A stretch of 15,684 bases of DNA from UBA7359 sp964392105 (GTDB lineage Bacteria > Pseudomonadota > Gammaproteobacteria > Eutrophobiales > Eutrophobiaceae), in NCBI GenBank assembly GCA_964392105.1, contig CAYMPA010000061.1:1-15684 (forward strand), written 5' to 3'. The notes under the pieces are model-generated. The model had not been told where the DNA came from. It made no database searches and worked only from the letters and a program-made list of their open reading frames with translations. Positions 1-7,110 of this stretch are shown here, piece after piece. Position 1 is the first letter of the stretch, and every line of letters begins with the position of its first letter. A program made the position numbers and the translations under genes.

Positions 1-170
1 ATCTCGATTAGTGTTTTTGCATTACCCATAGAACGAATTCTTTCTTCATAATAGTGTAAATCGTTTAGTAACATTTCCTCATTATCATCAAGCATTTTTT
101 CATAATGAAAAATCTCCCAGAGTAGTGCTTTATCTTTTTCATCTATCGTCAGTAATTCTGATACAGACAC
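1..170 (-). CDS. Unrecognised protein, N-terminal fragment (runs off left edge)
   Basis: Reading the minus strand from a GTG at 168-170 gives an open frame of 56 codons to the window edge with no stop. The peptide begins MSVSELLTIDEKDKALL and is rich in Glu, Asp, Tyr and Leu, so it is acidic and probably helical. It has no signal peptide or membrane segment in the visible part. The start is chosen because a strong Shine-Dalgarno sequence (AAGGAGA on the minus strand, 177-183) lies 6 nt upstream, one of the best in this window. It is divergent from the cNMP/rhodanese gene and could share the 171-528 regulatory region. I do not recognise the family; too little of the protein is visible to assign a function. 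Confidence 0.6.
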   Translation of the reverse strand, partial: MSVSELLTIDEKDKALLWEIFHYEKMLDDNEEMLLNDLHYYEERIRSMGNAKTLIE

Positions 171-176
171 ACGGTT

Positions 177-183
177 TCTCCTT
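177..183 (-). promoter_or_regulatory. Ribosome binding site for the left-edge gene
   Basis: AAGGAGA on the minus strand, 6 nt from the GTG at 168-170. It decides the start of the left-edge gene, because an overlapping GTG two bases upstream is followed by a stop after seven codons. Confidence 0.65.
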
Positions 184-422
184 ATAGTAATTAATATAGG
201 AGCGCAATCAGTGTGCCAATAAAATGAGTAATTGAAAAAAAGCTTGTTAAATCATGTAGATAATGATGATTAATGCTTATGTATTAGCTTAACGTTTTGA
301 GTTTTATATCAATAAATTAGCGTTTTACGTCGTTGGATTACGACAATATTCACTTGTATTGTGATATTTCAATTCATAATTTTGAATTATTAATAAAATA
401 TTTGATTTTAACTAGTTAATCA

Positions 423-438
423 TGTGAACACGTTCACA
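423..438 (+). promoter_or_regulatory. CRP/cAMP-type operator, perfect core
   Basis: The sequence TGTGAACACGTTCACA is TGTGA-N6-TCACA, an exact match to the conserved core of the CRP (Crp/FNR family) binding site. It is a 7-bp inverted repeat (TGTGAAC/GTTCACA) with a 2-nt spacer. The centre lies about 98 bp upstream of the ATG at 529. A -10-like TCTAAT at 465-470 sits where a class II CRP-dependent promoter would roughly need it. The match is seen directly; occupancy by CRP is inferred, and another Crp/FNR-family protein could bind. Confidence 0.65.
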
Positions 439-528
439 GATTAAGGATTTTGAGGTGTTAACAATCTAATAAATAGTCTAAATGTTCTAGTAATAATAAA
501 GCGGTAATCGTGGAACACATTTATATTT

Positions 529-2235
529 ATGGTACTGCAATCTGATCTTGAAATTATTGACGTTCTAAAATCTCTCGTTCCGATAAATAATTTATCGAAA
601 TACAGTATTGAATTAATCGCTGCCGGATCACATCTGAAGAGGTTTACTAGCGACAGTATTGTATTTAACGAAGGTGATAGTGATGAATATGCATATTATC
701 TGCTAGAAGGTGAGTTAGAATTTATATCAACAAATAATACAAATTTCCATATCGTATCCGGAACAGATGATGCGTGTTATCCATTAGCCCAATTTCTACC
801 TCGACAATATTCTGCTAAAGTAATTATCGATTCTTTAATCCTTGTTATTGACAGGATATTACTTGATTCATTATTAGTTGGAAATAAAACAGAAAATACC
901 ATCATTAATAATAGTGTTGAAGTAAATTATATAGACAACGATGATGCTGGTGACTGGATGATAAAAATTTTACAGTCACCACTGTACACCAGTATATCAG
1001 TTGAAAATATACAAAAGATTTTTTCCAAAATAGAATCGCTTGATGTCAGAAAAGGTGATGTCGTAATTAATCAAGGCGACAATGGTGATTATTATTACAT
1101 TATTCAGATTGGCCGTTGTCAAATAAGTCAAAAATCCTCTACTACATTACAAGATATTAGCCTTGCTGAATTAAAAGAAGGCGATGCGTTTGGTGAAGAG
1201 TCAATAATTGCTGATGTTAAACGTAATGCCTCTGTAACCATGATCACAGATGGTCGTTTAATGCGACTCAATAAAAATGATTTCAAGGAATTAATTCTTA
1301 ATCCAATATTACAAAAAATTGATATGGAGACAGCTCAAAATATCGTATCCAAAGGAGCAATCTGGCTGGATGTGCGTTGCCCGGATGAATATCAGGATTG
1401 CTCTATGGAAGGTAGTTTGAATATCCCGTTAAATTTGCTTCGTCTCCAGGTAGATAAACTGGATAATTCAAGGCAATACATTACCTGTTGTGATACCGGA
1501 TCTCGTAGTTCAATTGCTGCCTTTATACTTGCGCAGCATGGTTATAATGTTTATCAGTTAACCCTGGATATAAAGGCTCTTTCCAGACAAGAAGACAATA
1601 ACAAGACTAAAATAAAACAGACTGTAGTATCACGTTCCGGAGAAATATTGCCATTCATGAATAGTAATGAAACAGGTAATTGTGGGCATGTCCCGAATAG
1701 TGAATTCCATTATGAAATGAATCAATTACGTCAGGAACTCGATATTATTCGTGACCAATTTCAGGAATTGTTACATATTAAAGATATCGCATCCGATCAA
1801 AAAAAATCAGTTTTCGATGATGTAACAGCAAAAAAATTACAAATACAAAGGGAACGAGTCAACCTGCAAACGCAGAATGCGAATAAACTGATTCGGCAAG
1901 CGCAAAAGATGCAAGATGAAATAGAAAATGAAAAACGTTTGATATACAAGGAAGTGGAAAAACATCGTAAGAATCAGGAAAAAAAGATGGAACATATTCA
2001 GAAAGAGATAAATAAACGTTTGCTTGAAGAAGAAAAAAAGGTACAGGCATTCTATTCATGTAAGGCAAATGAAATTGAAAAGATAAAACAGTTGAAACAG
2101 ACTACTGAACAGAAATACCTTGCAAGAAAAATCAAGCATGAGATCAAACAAAGCAATAATGACATGTCAAATCAATTCCAGGCATTGGAATCTATAAAAC
2201 AGGAAGTGAAGGAACATCAAAAACAAGAAAAATAA
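529..2235 (+). CDS. Dual cyclic-nucleotide-binding-like / rhodanese / coiled-coil protein
   Basis: A 568-residue soluble multidomain protein. Residues about 20-120 form a degenerate cNMP-binding-like beta roll. Residues about 150-260 form a better second one: the phosphate-binding cassette is visible as FGE (221-223) followed by RNAS (232-235). Residues about 263-348 are a rhodanese domain with LDVR (280-283) and active-site loop CDTGSRS, giving catalytic Cys321. From about 393 to the end it is a Gln/Glu/Lys-rich coiled coil. Rhodanese domains bind or transfer persulfide sulfur and cNMP domains bind cAMP or cGMP, so a regulatory link between cyclic nucleotide and sulfur chemistry is an inference. 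The ATG has only a weak upstream GGAA. The TAA at 2233 probably truncates a longer ancestral protein, because coiled-coil coding continues in frame (see 2236-2433). A CRP-type site lies upstream. Confidence 0.85.
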   Translation: MVLQSDLEIIDVLKSLVPINNLSKYSIELIAAGSHLKRFTSDSIVFNEGDSDEYAYYLLEGELEFISTNNTNFHIVSGTDDACYPLAQFLPRQYSAKVIIDSLILVIDRILLDSLLVGNKTENTIINNSVEVNYIDNDDAGDWMIKILQSPLYTSISVENIQKIFSKIESLDVRKGDVVINQGDNGDYYYIIQIGRCQISQKSSTTLQDISLAELKEGDAFGEESIIADVKRNASVTMITDGRLMRLNKNDFKELILNPILQKIDMETAQNIVSKGAIWLDVRCPDEYQDCSMEGSLNIPLNLLRLQVDKLDNSRQYITCCDTGSRSSIAAFILAQHGYNVYQLTLDIKALSRQEDNNKTKIKQTVVSRSGEILPFMNSNETGNCGHVPNSEFHYEMNQLRQELDIIRDQFQELLHIKDIASDQKKSVFDDVTAKKLQIQRERVNLQTQNANKLIRQAQKMQDEIENEKRLIYKEVEKHRKNQEKKMEHIQKEINKRLLEEEKKVQAFYSCKANEIEKIKQLKQTTEQKYLARKIKHEIKQSNNDMSNQFQALESIKQEVKEHQKQEK

Positions 2236-2433
2236 ATTAATAATGATCTTGAATAATTGTTAGCTCAACAGGTAAATAGCGAAACCTCTCAAATTAATCG
2301 TGAAATCGAAAATGCTTAGAGAAAATTGGTGAAAGAAGCAATTGCACGTGCCGAAAGTTCGAAGCGAATATCATAAGCACACGACCATGCACTTTCATCC
2401 GAGATTGATGCCCTATTAAAAGGTTCAGATTAA
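2236..2433 (+). pseudogene. Nonsense-riddled C-terminal extension of the cNMP/rhodanese gene
   Basis: The frame of the preceding gene continues without any frameshift from the TAA at 2233-2235 to a TAA at 2431-2433. It is interrupted by TAA at 2254, TAG at 2317 and TAA at 2374. Between the stops the translation remains typical coiled coil: LLAQQVNSETSQINREIENA, then RKLVKEAIARAESSKRIS, then AHDHALSSEIDALLKGSD. Each of the four stops, including 2233, becomes Gln (CAA or CAG) by a single T-to-C change, and Gln fits each heptad-like context. Only three Gln codons remain intact in the stretch. The simplest reading is a recently decayed tail of about 66 residues. The following 2434-2599 shows nothing I can assign. 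Confidence 0.65.
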
Positions 2434-2599
2434 TGATAATTATTACGGTATGCTATCAGCTAAAATAATTTAGCGATTTAATACTTATTAATATTGAAAG
2501 CAGCCGTTCAGATAAAAATCATGATGGGTAAGTAGGGTCCTAATCTAACGATGTGTCGATAAGAAAGTGTTAAGGTTTGAATTTATTGTTGTTGGTTAT

Positions 2600-3010
2600 T
2601 TATTTACTGCAAAATGATTTCATATACTCTAAACCCGGTGACATGATTATCCTCCATGCTGTCTCAACTTGAGAGTTAAATTCCGGATCATGTTCTTTTA
2701 CTGTATCTATCAGACATTCCAGCCAGGTATCATACATCTCCGTAGGGAGATTCAATTTATCTTTACCATGAATAGTAGCAATTTTGTTGATCTCTGCATT
2801 GGATTCCATTGTTGCTGCAAAAGAAGTTATATGGGTCATGGATTGCATCAGCATCTTGACCTGTCGATCCATATCGGTATTTGAAAATAAGGCAGCAATT
2901 TGCGGGTCTGTATTGATCAACTTGTTATAGAAATGTTTAAAAAATCCCTCGAAATCAGGCGAGATCGCTCTTTGATAACTTAAGTTTAAAGATCGGCGAT
3001 AATTTTCCAT
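2600..3010 (-). CDS. Single-domain bacterial globin (haem protein)
   Basis: 136 residues, the size of a single-domain globin without a reductase. It follows the Vitreoscilla haemoglobin/flavohaemoglobin type of layout: an N-terminal helix pair, a CD-corner Phe (probably F42 in AALFSNTD), an E helix with DRQVKMLMQSM around 48-58 (Q50 may be the distal residue), and the proximal F8 His at H81 in KIATIHGKDKLNL. The C-terminal half carries the G and H helices. It should bind haem and a gaseous ligand (O2, NO or CO); whether it senses, detoxifies or stores cannot be told from sequence. The start ATG has no clear Shine-Dalgarno. It lies 263 bp downstream of the PHP gene on the same strand, far enough to have its own promoter. 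No reductase or signalling domain is attached. Confidence 0.8.
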   Translation of the reverse strand: MENYRRSLNLSYQRAISPDFEGFFKHFYNKLINTDPQIAALFSNTDMDRQVKMLMQSMTHITSFAATMESNAEINKIATIHGKDKLNLPTEMYDTWLECLIDTVKEHDPEFNSQVETAWRIIMSPGLEYMKSFCSK

Positions 3011-3273
3011 AGCTTAGGTGAGTATTATGAAATTGGTCTGTAAATAAGCTTCATTAAGTGTAGAACTAATGAGGATGTATTCAAATAATCTTCCAATGAT
3101 TAATGTAACTTTACTTGAGCACTTATTATTCAGCAATATAACCTAAATCGAATATCCGTATCTTATAACATCAGTCGGTCAAATGTAAGTAATAACATGT
3201 ACATAGTTGGCTAGTTGTCGTTCATAAAAATTCAATTCGATAGCTCAAAAGGTTCGATTTAGAACAAAATCTT

Positions 3274-4110
3274 TTACCATAACTCCCATACAGGTGTGAG
3301 TCCTTGAGGTAAGGTTGTTAATTTTCCTAACTGTGCCCAGGGAGTTTTATCATTATGAAAATCTGATCCTATGGATGCGGCCATGTTGTATCGTTTTGCA
3401 TAACTTGATGCCAATTCAATTTCTGTTGGAAGATTATGACCTGTTACCACTTCAATAGCTTTGCCGCCGCATTTTTTAAATTCCGTGATTAGTTTGCGTA
3501 ATTTTGTTGCCGTTATTTTATAACGTAGTGGATGTGCAATAACGGCAACTCCATTTGCATGATTAATTAGTGCAATGGTATCTTCAAGATTTGGCCATTC
3601 AACCGATACATAACCGGGCTTGTTTCTAACAAGAAAACGTTTAAAGACATCTGTCTGGTTTGTAACATGACCGTTATTTACGAGAAACTGTGCAAAGTGT
3701 TGCCGGGTTACTGTACCATTTCCTGCAATTTGTTTGGCATTTTCATACGCACCGTCAATGCCGGCTTTTAATAAATTTTCTCCTATTTTCTTTGCACGTA
3801 TTTCGCGGAGTTGTTTTAAATGATGAGATGCATCAATTAAAACTTTGTTGTCGGCATTAATATTGAGTCCCACAATATGAATCGTTTTCTTGTCCCATAG
3901 TGTTGATAGCTCAATGCCATTGATTAAAGTGATGTTATGTTTAACTGCTGCGCTTAGTGCATCAGATAACCCGGAAACTGTGTCATGGTCTGTTAAAGCC
4001 AGTGTCTTTATACCAATGCTTGCTGCTTTCTCAACAAGTTCAGCTGGAGACAATGAACCATCTGACGCAGTTGAATGAGTATGTAAATCGATAGTTGATT
4101 GATAAGACAC
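3274..4110 (-). CDS. rnm: PHP-domain phosphoesterase, YciV/RNase AM type
   Basis: 278 residues, colinear with E. coli YciV (RNase AM, a 5'-3' exonuclease that trims rRNA 5' ends; relatives hydrolyse 3',5'-nucleotide bisphosphates). PHP metal-binding motifs are all present: DLHTH (8-12), TDHD (40-43), GIELS (65-69), IAHP with H193, and GSDFH (D250, H252). TRQHFAQFLV (135-144) matches the conserved insert region of the family, and the protein ends WELW like its relatives. The start is GTG (minus strand of 4108-4110); no in-frame ATG fits and the Shine-Dalgarno is poor. It is the last gene of the apbE, DUF3301, yajQ, PHP operon, 23 bp after yajQ. The exact substrate is inferred from family. Confidence 0.87.
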   Translation of the reverse strand: MSYQSTIDLHTHSTASDGSLSPAELVEKAASIGIKTLALTDHDTVSGLSDALSAAVKHNITLINGIELSTLWDKKTIHIVGLNINADNKVLIDASHHLKQLREIRAKKIGENLLKAGIDGAYENAKQIAGNGTVTRQHFAQFLVNNGHVTNQTDVFKRFLVRNKPGYVSVEWPNLEDTIALINHANGVAVIAHPLRYKITATKLRKLITEFKKCGGKAIEVVTGHNLPTEIELASSYAKRYNMAASIGSDFHNDKTPWAQLGKLTTLPQGLTPVWELW

Positions 4111-4133
4111 TGAAGTATTTAACTATGAAATAG

Positions 4134-4616
4134 TTAATCGCGGAAATTTACGTATTGTAAGAGGATATCATATTTTGCGTCTTTTAATTCAGCAATAGTT
4201 TGTTGCAGATCATCACGTTTTTTTCCTGTTATACGTACCTGCTCTCCCTGTATTGCAGCTTGTACTTTTAGTTTGCTGCTCTTAATCATTTTTACAATCT
4301 TTCTGGCAAGCTCTTTTTCGATTCCTTTTTTAATGACTACTACTTGTCGTGCTTCATTATTATTTTCAGTGATTTCATCATATTCCAGACAACGAATATC
4401 AATGCCACGTTTGGATACCTTGGTTTCCAGGATATCGTTAATCTGTTTCACCTGGAATTCGGAAGAAGAGATAATGGTAAGAGTGTCCTCGACCATTTCG
4501 ATTTTTGAATTGGTCCCCTTGAAATCAAAGCGATTACTTATTTCCCTGTTCGCCTGATCAATCGCGTTAGTAAGTTCGTGTTGATCAATTTCAGAAACAA
4601 CATCAAATGAAGGCAT
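4134..4616 (-). CDS. yajQ: YajQ family nucleotide-binding protein
   Basis: 160 residues from the ATG giving MPSFDVVSEIDQHEL, the conserved N-terminus of the UPF0234/DUF520 (YajQ) family. Other conserved blocks are NAIDQANREISNRFDFKG, the central KRGIDIR, a VVVIKKGIEKELARKIVK block, and the C-terminal QVRITGKKRDDLQ plus AELKDAKYDILLQYVNFRD. Family members bind nucleotides, and some bind cyclic di-GMP and act in stress or virulence regulation; that specificity is not visible here. A TTG two codons upstream could extend the frame but the family start is the ATG. GAGA lies 8 nt upstream as a modest Shine-Dalgarno. It sits inside the apbE operon, 28 bp after the DUF3301 gene. Confidence 0.95.
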   Translation of the reverse strand: MPSFDVVSEIDQHELTNAIDQANREISNRFDFKGTNSKIEMVEDTLTIISSSEFQVKQINDILETKVSKRGIDIRCLEYDEITENNNEARQVVVIKKGIEKELARKIVKMIKSSKLKVQAAIQGEQVRITGKKRDDLQQTIAELKDAKYDILLQYVNFRD

Positions 4617-4644
4617 AGTCAAATTCTCTAATAATATATACTTA

Positions 4645-4974
4645 TTAATCTTTTTTTTCTTCTATGATTGTACCATCTGGATGATCAAGCTGTATCGATT
4701 GCAAGTGATGACCAATCACATAGGCGGTACCACTAAAACGGTTATGTCCATCCAGGCTGAATTCAAAATGATAATATCGATGAAATGCAAAATTTCCTGA
4801 AAGATCCCTGCCCGGTTTTAAAGATATCAAGGCGACGGATTCATCCAGAAATTGATAATTAATGTCCTGGCAATATCGACGAGTACGAGATACTGCCAGT
4901 TCGCGTGCTCGTAGTGTGTCCTGCCAAAACCAGACAGCAAGTGCGAGTAGTACAAGGAATATAAGTGAATTCAT
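4645..4974 (-). CDS. DUF3301 family small membrane-anchored protein
   Basis: 109 residues. An N-terminal hydrophobic segment (MNSLIFLVLLALAVWFW, 1-17) should anchor it in the inner membrane. It is followed by the family's hallmark LRARELAVSRTRRYC (21-35) and an FLDESVALISLKPGRD block (42-57), then an aromatic His/Tyr-rich beta region (FHRYYHFEFSLDGHNRFSG). The function of DUF3301 is unknown. Its ATG follows the apbE stop codon immediately (GAC TAA ATG), which implies translational coupling and supports a role linked to ApbE or the envelope. Confidence 0.85.
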   Translation of the reverse strand: MNSLIFLVLLALAVWFWQDTLRARELAVSRTRRYCQDINYQFLDESVALISLKPGRDLSGNFAFHRYYHFEFSLDGHNRFSGTAYVIGHHLQSIQLDHPDGTIIEEKKD

Positions 4975-6012
4975 TTAGTCGGATAAAAAAAGTTTAAAGT
5001 GATCATTATATCTTTCTTCAAAACCTGTTTCGGTTTTGATAATTAAATAAACAGCAATACCGAGTTCATTTGCCAAAGATAGTGTTTCCACCGGACCTAA
5101 TACCATGAAGGCAGTCGCCAGGGCATCGGCGTGCATAGCTGATTTATCCAGAACAGTGACAGAGGCAAGTTTATGATTAATGGGGTATCCAGTCATCGGG
5201 TCAATGGTATGGGAGTAACGTGTACCCTCTTTTTCAAAGTAATTCCGGTAATCACCTGATGTTGCCATAGCAAGGTTTTCCAGGTTAATGATTCGTTGAA
5301 CTGAGCGCTTGAGTGGATTGGCCTGTTCAATTCCAATCTGCCAAGCTTTTTGATTGGCTTTTGTACCTTTGCCAATGACCTCGCCCCCGATCTCTACCAT
5401 ATAATTTTGATAATTTTGTTTATCCAGATAACTTGCAATCTCATCTACAGCAAAACCTTTAGCAATACCGGATAAATCGATATAGATATCCGGGTCAGAT
5501 TTTGAAATCTGACTTGATGATTTATCAAAGGCAATATTTTCATAACCTGTATGTTGTTTTATGGATTGTATTACCGAATCTGTTGGTATCTCTCGCGTAA
5601 ATGGATCAGGACCGAACCCCCAAAGATTGACCAAAAGCCCGACAGTGACATCGAATGCACCATTTGTGATCAAGCTGACATTATTAGCATGCTCAATAAC
5701 AAAATAGAGATCCTCAGACAGGTTTTGCCAGTCGGTGATTTTTGATTGATTAAAACGAGATAATTCCGAGTCATCGATGTATGTCGACATTGCCTGATTA
5801 ATATCAGTCAGTATTTCTTCAATATCGGCATGTATTACGCTTTTATCAAGAACAATATTGTTGGGTACAATCTTGACAGAATATGTTGTCCCCATAGTCA
5901 TGCCACTAATTGCTATTAATTCTTTATTCTGGTTTTGACAAGCACAAATACTTGCCAACAAAATCACACACGGAAAAATATTACGCATAACTGGAAGATA
6001 TTTAATTATCAT
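4975..6012 (-). CDS. apbE: FAD:protein FMN transferase, lipoprotein
   Basis: 345 residues. ApbE attaches FMN from FAD covalently to Thr/Ser in target flavoproteins such as NqrB/NqrC or RnfD/RnfG, on the outer face of the inner membrane, using Mg2+. The N-terminus has a hydrophobic segment and a likely lipobox ending at Cys25 (ICAC), so it is probably a lipoprotein. Family motifs seen: GMTMGTTYSV (37-46), GAFDVTVGLLVNLWGFGP, the IDLSGIAKGFAVD block, TSGDYRNYF with YSHTIDPMTGYP, and HADALATAFMVLG with the metal-binding Asp. Met9 is a plausible alternative start, since neither ATG has a Shine-Dalgarno. It is the first gene of the four-gene operon, divergent from the DUF484 gene across 53 bp. No flavinylation target is in the window. 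Confidence 0.95.
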   Translation of the reverse strand: MIIKYLPVMRNIFPCVILLASICACQNQNKELIAISGMTMGTTYSVKIVPNNIVLDKSVIHADIEEILTDINQAMSTYIDDSELSRFNQSKITDWQNLSEDLYFVIEHANNVSLITNGAFDVTVGLLVNLWGFGPDPFTREIPTDSVIQSIKQHTGYENIAFDKSSSQISKSDPDIYIDLSGIAKGFAVDEIASYLDKQNYQNYMVEIGGEVIGKGTKANQKAWQIGIEQANPLKRSVQRIINLENLAMATSGDYRNYFEKEGTRYSHTIDPMTGYPINHKLASVTVLDKSAMHADALATAFMVLGPVETLSLANELGIAVYLIIKTETGFEERYNDHFKLFLSD

Positions 6013-6065
6013 GAATAAATTTCGACTATACTGAACTGATTATATAGTATCTTGATTATATTAAG

Positions 6066-6770
6066 TTGACATACTCATATACTAACAAGAACAAGGATAT
6101 TACGCTTTCAGCAGAAAGTGTCGTTGCCTATCTAACTGCAAATCCTGAATTTTTCATACAAAATCAGTCTGTACTCAAACAATTAACCATTCCACATGCA
6201 TTAGAAGGGAATGTTCACTCTTTAATTGAGCGTCAGGTTGCCTTATTACGTGAAGAGAATAATGAGCTTAAAAAATCTATAAAACAAAACGATGATTTAT
6301 CGATCACACACCACCATTTACGGTAATATATTTACCAATTCACGTTTGAGCTACTTAAAGCAGAAACCGTGGTCGAATTATATCGTTTGCTATGTCTAAG
6401 TTTGGGTAAATGGTTTGCTGCAACTCGGGTCAAGTTGTTTATTTTCAATGCAAACTTGAAAACTGAACATATTGGCGGGATTCATTTTCATAATAATGAA
6501 TCAAAAATACGTTTCATGTTTACAGAATTACTCAACAGAAATAAACCACTCTGTAGTAGCCTGCAAACAGAACAACTACAGATATTATTTAACAAGGATA
6601 CGGACAAGATCAAATCAAACCTGGTGGTCCCGATTAAGCAAACCAACTGGAATGGGTTATTTGTGTTGGGTAGTGGTGAGCGAGACCAATATGGAGTTGG
6701 TGAAGAGCTGGATATGTTGGTTTTTATCAGTGAGTTGGTTGCATTTAAATTGCAACAATTAATAGATTAG
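6066..6770 (+). pseudogene. DUF484 family protein, interrupted by an in-frame stop
   Basis: The frame from a TTG at 6066 encodes the DUF484 N-terminus (AESVVAYLTANPEFF, LTIPHALEG, LIERQVALLREEN). It stops at TAA 6324-6326 and resumes in the same frame with YIYQFTFELLKAETVVELY, a GAF-like core (WFAATRVKLFIFNA, NLVVPIKQTNWNGLFVLGSG) and the normal C-terminus to TAG 6768-6770. Together the parts make a full-length protein of about 234 residues with no indel, so one nonsense codon is the only obvious lesion; CAA to TAA would explain it. Within the downstream part a GTG at 6369 could restart translation, but that would lose the N-terminal domain. There is no ATG start and no Shine-Dalgarno. DUF484 genes often sit next to xerC or dapF; neither is here. 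Function unknown. Sequencing error is possible. Confidence 0.75.
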
Positions 6771-6823
6771 TCATGGAGAGGCTGTCTGGTAATAATGATT
6801 CCGGCTGCAAATGTTCTTTTTAG

Positions 6824-6840
6824 TACTCCCTTGAGGAGTA
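6824..6840. repeat. Short hairpin after the DUF484 gene
   Basis: TACTCC (6824-6829) and GGAGTA (6835-6840) form a perfect 6-bp stem with loop CTTGA, extendable with a wobble pair. It lies 54 bp after the DUF484 stop. No T-run follows, so it is not a classical intrinsic terminator. Confidence 0.45.
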
Positions 6841-6874
6841 TTCCTATTTGGTGTAATTTCACACTCGATTACAT

Positions 6875-6950
6875 GCGGCACTTCCCTGTGTCGCACCCCT
6901 TCGGGGCGGCTTTCAACCGTGCAAATCGATCATCCTGGCGATTTGTCGTT
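6875..6950 (+). repeat. Multi-hairpin repeat unit A (REP-like)
   Basis: Four consecutive potential stems. GCGGCAC/GTGTCGC (6875-6894, one G-U pair). CCCC-TTC-GGGG (6896-6906). A short CGG/CCG (6907-6919). CAAATCG/CGATTTG with a 10-nt loop (6922-6945), followed by TCGTT. The last stem and its ATTTGTCGTT tail are shared with unit B. The order and type of stems match unit B, so both probably derive from one repeated element, of the kind found at 3' ends in many bacterial genomes. The strand given is that on which TTTGTCGTT reads; the element is nearly symmetric. Confidence 0.6.
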
Positions 6951-7039
6951 AAATAGAATAACTATTGCCCGCAGGAAATACCCTTGGGGTGCGCCTCAAT
7001 CGATTGCAAAATTCACCTCAAACAGGATCATTTGACTCC

Positions 7040-7110
7040 GGGCATCCTGCCCTTCGCCCTACGGGCCAGCCTAACGGCTGTTCAAATCTGTTCCAGACAG
7101 ATTTGTCGTT
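7040..7110 (+). repeat. Multi-hairpin repeat unit B (REP-like)
   Basis: Four consecutive perfect stems. GGGCA-TCC-TGCCC (7040-7052). GCCC-TAC-GGGC (7056-7066). AGCC-TAAC-GGCT (7068-7079). CAAATCTG/CAGATTTG with 7-nt loop TTCCAGA (7083-7105), followed by TCGTT. Stem arms differ from unit A by compensatory changes (CAAATCG/CGATTTG against CAAATCTG/CAGATTTG), which suggests that the structure matters. It lies about 50 bp beyond the ABC exporter stop and could protect or end that transcript, though no U-run follows on either strand. Confidence 0.65.

Larger units (their letters stand above)
171..528. other. Divergent intergenic region (358 bp)
   Basis: Very AT-rich DNA between two divergent genes. 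It holds the Shine-Dalgarno of the left gene (177-183) and a perfect CRP-type palindrome (423-438). Downstream of the palindrome, TCTAAT at 465-470 matches the -10 consensus at five of six positions. A weaker inverted repeat AATTCA/TGAATT with a 6-nt spacer lies around 373-390. I see no coding potential or RNA gene here. Confidence 0.6.

Noticed and set aside
2233..2376. A variant genetic code with TAA/TAG read as Gln
   Set aside because: Neighbouring full-length genes end properly at TAA (for example rnm, apbE, egtD) or TAG (mltF, nhaA), at the family-typical C-terminus. A general reassignment is therefore not tenable; local nonsense decay or read-through remains.
3232..3262. tRNA-like stretch with GGTTCGATT resembling a T-arm
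   Set aside because: No acceptor stem, anticodon arm or CCA end can be formed around it. It is chance similarity.
3143..3262. 10-bp inverted repeat CTAAATCGAA (3143-3152) and TTCGATTTAG (3253-3262) in the globin upstream region
   Set aside because: The arms are 100 bp apart with nothing supporting a structure or mobile element between them. It could be chance in AT-rich DNA.
4617..4622. TTG start two codons upstream for yajQ
   Set aside because: The YajQ family starts at MPSFD, encoded by the ATG at 4614-4616.
6824..6840. Intrinsic terminator of the DUF484 gene
   Set aside because: A stem is present but no T-run follows, so it is listed only as a hairpin.
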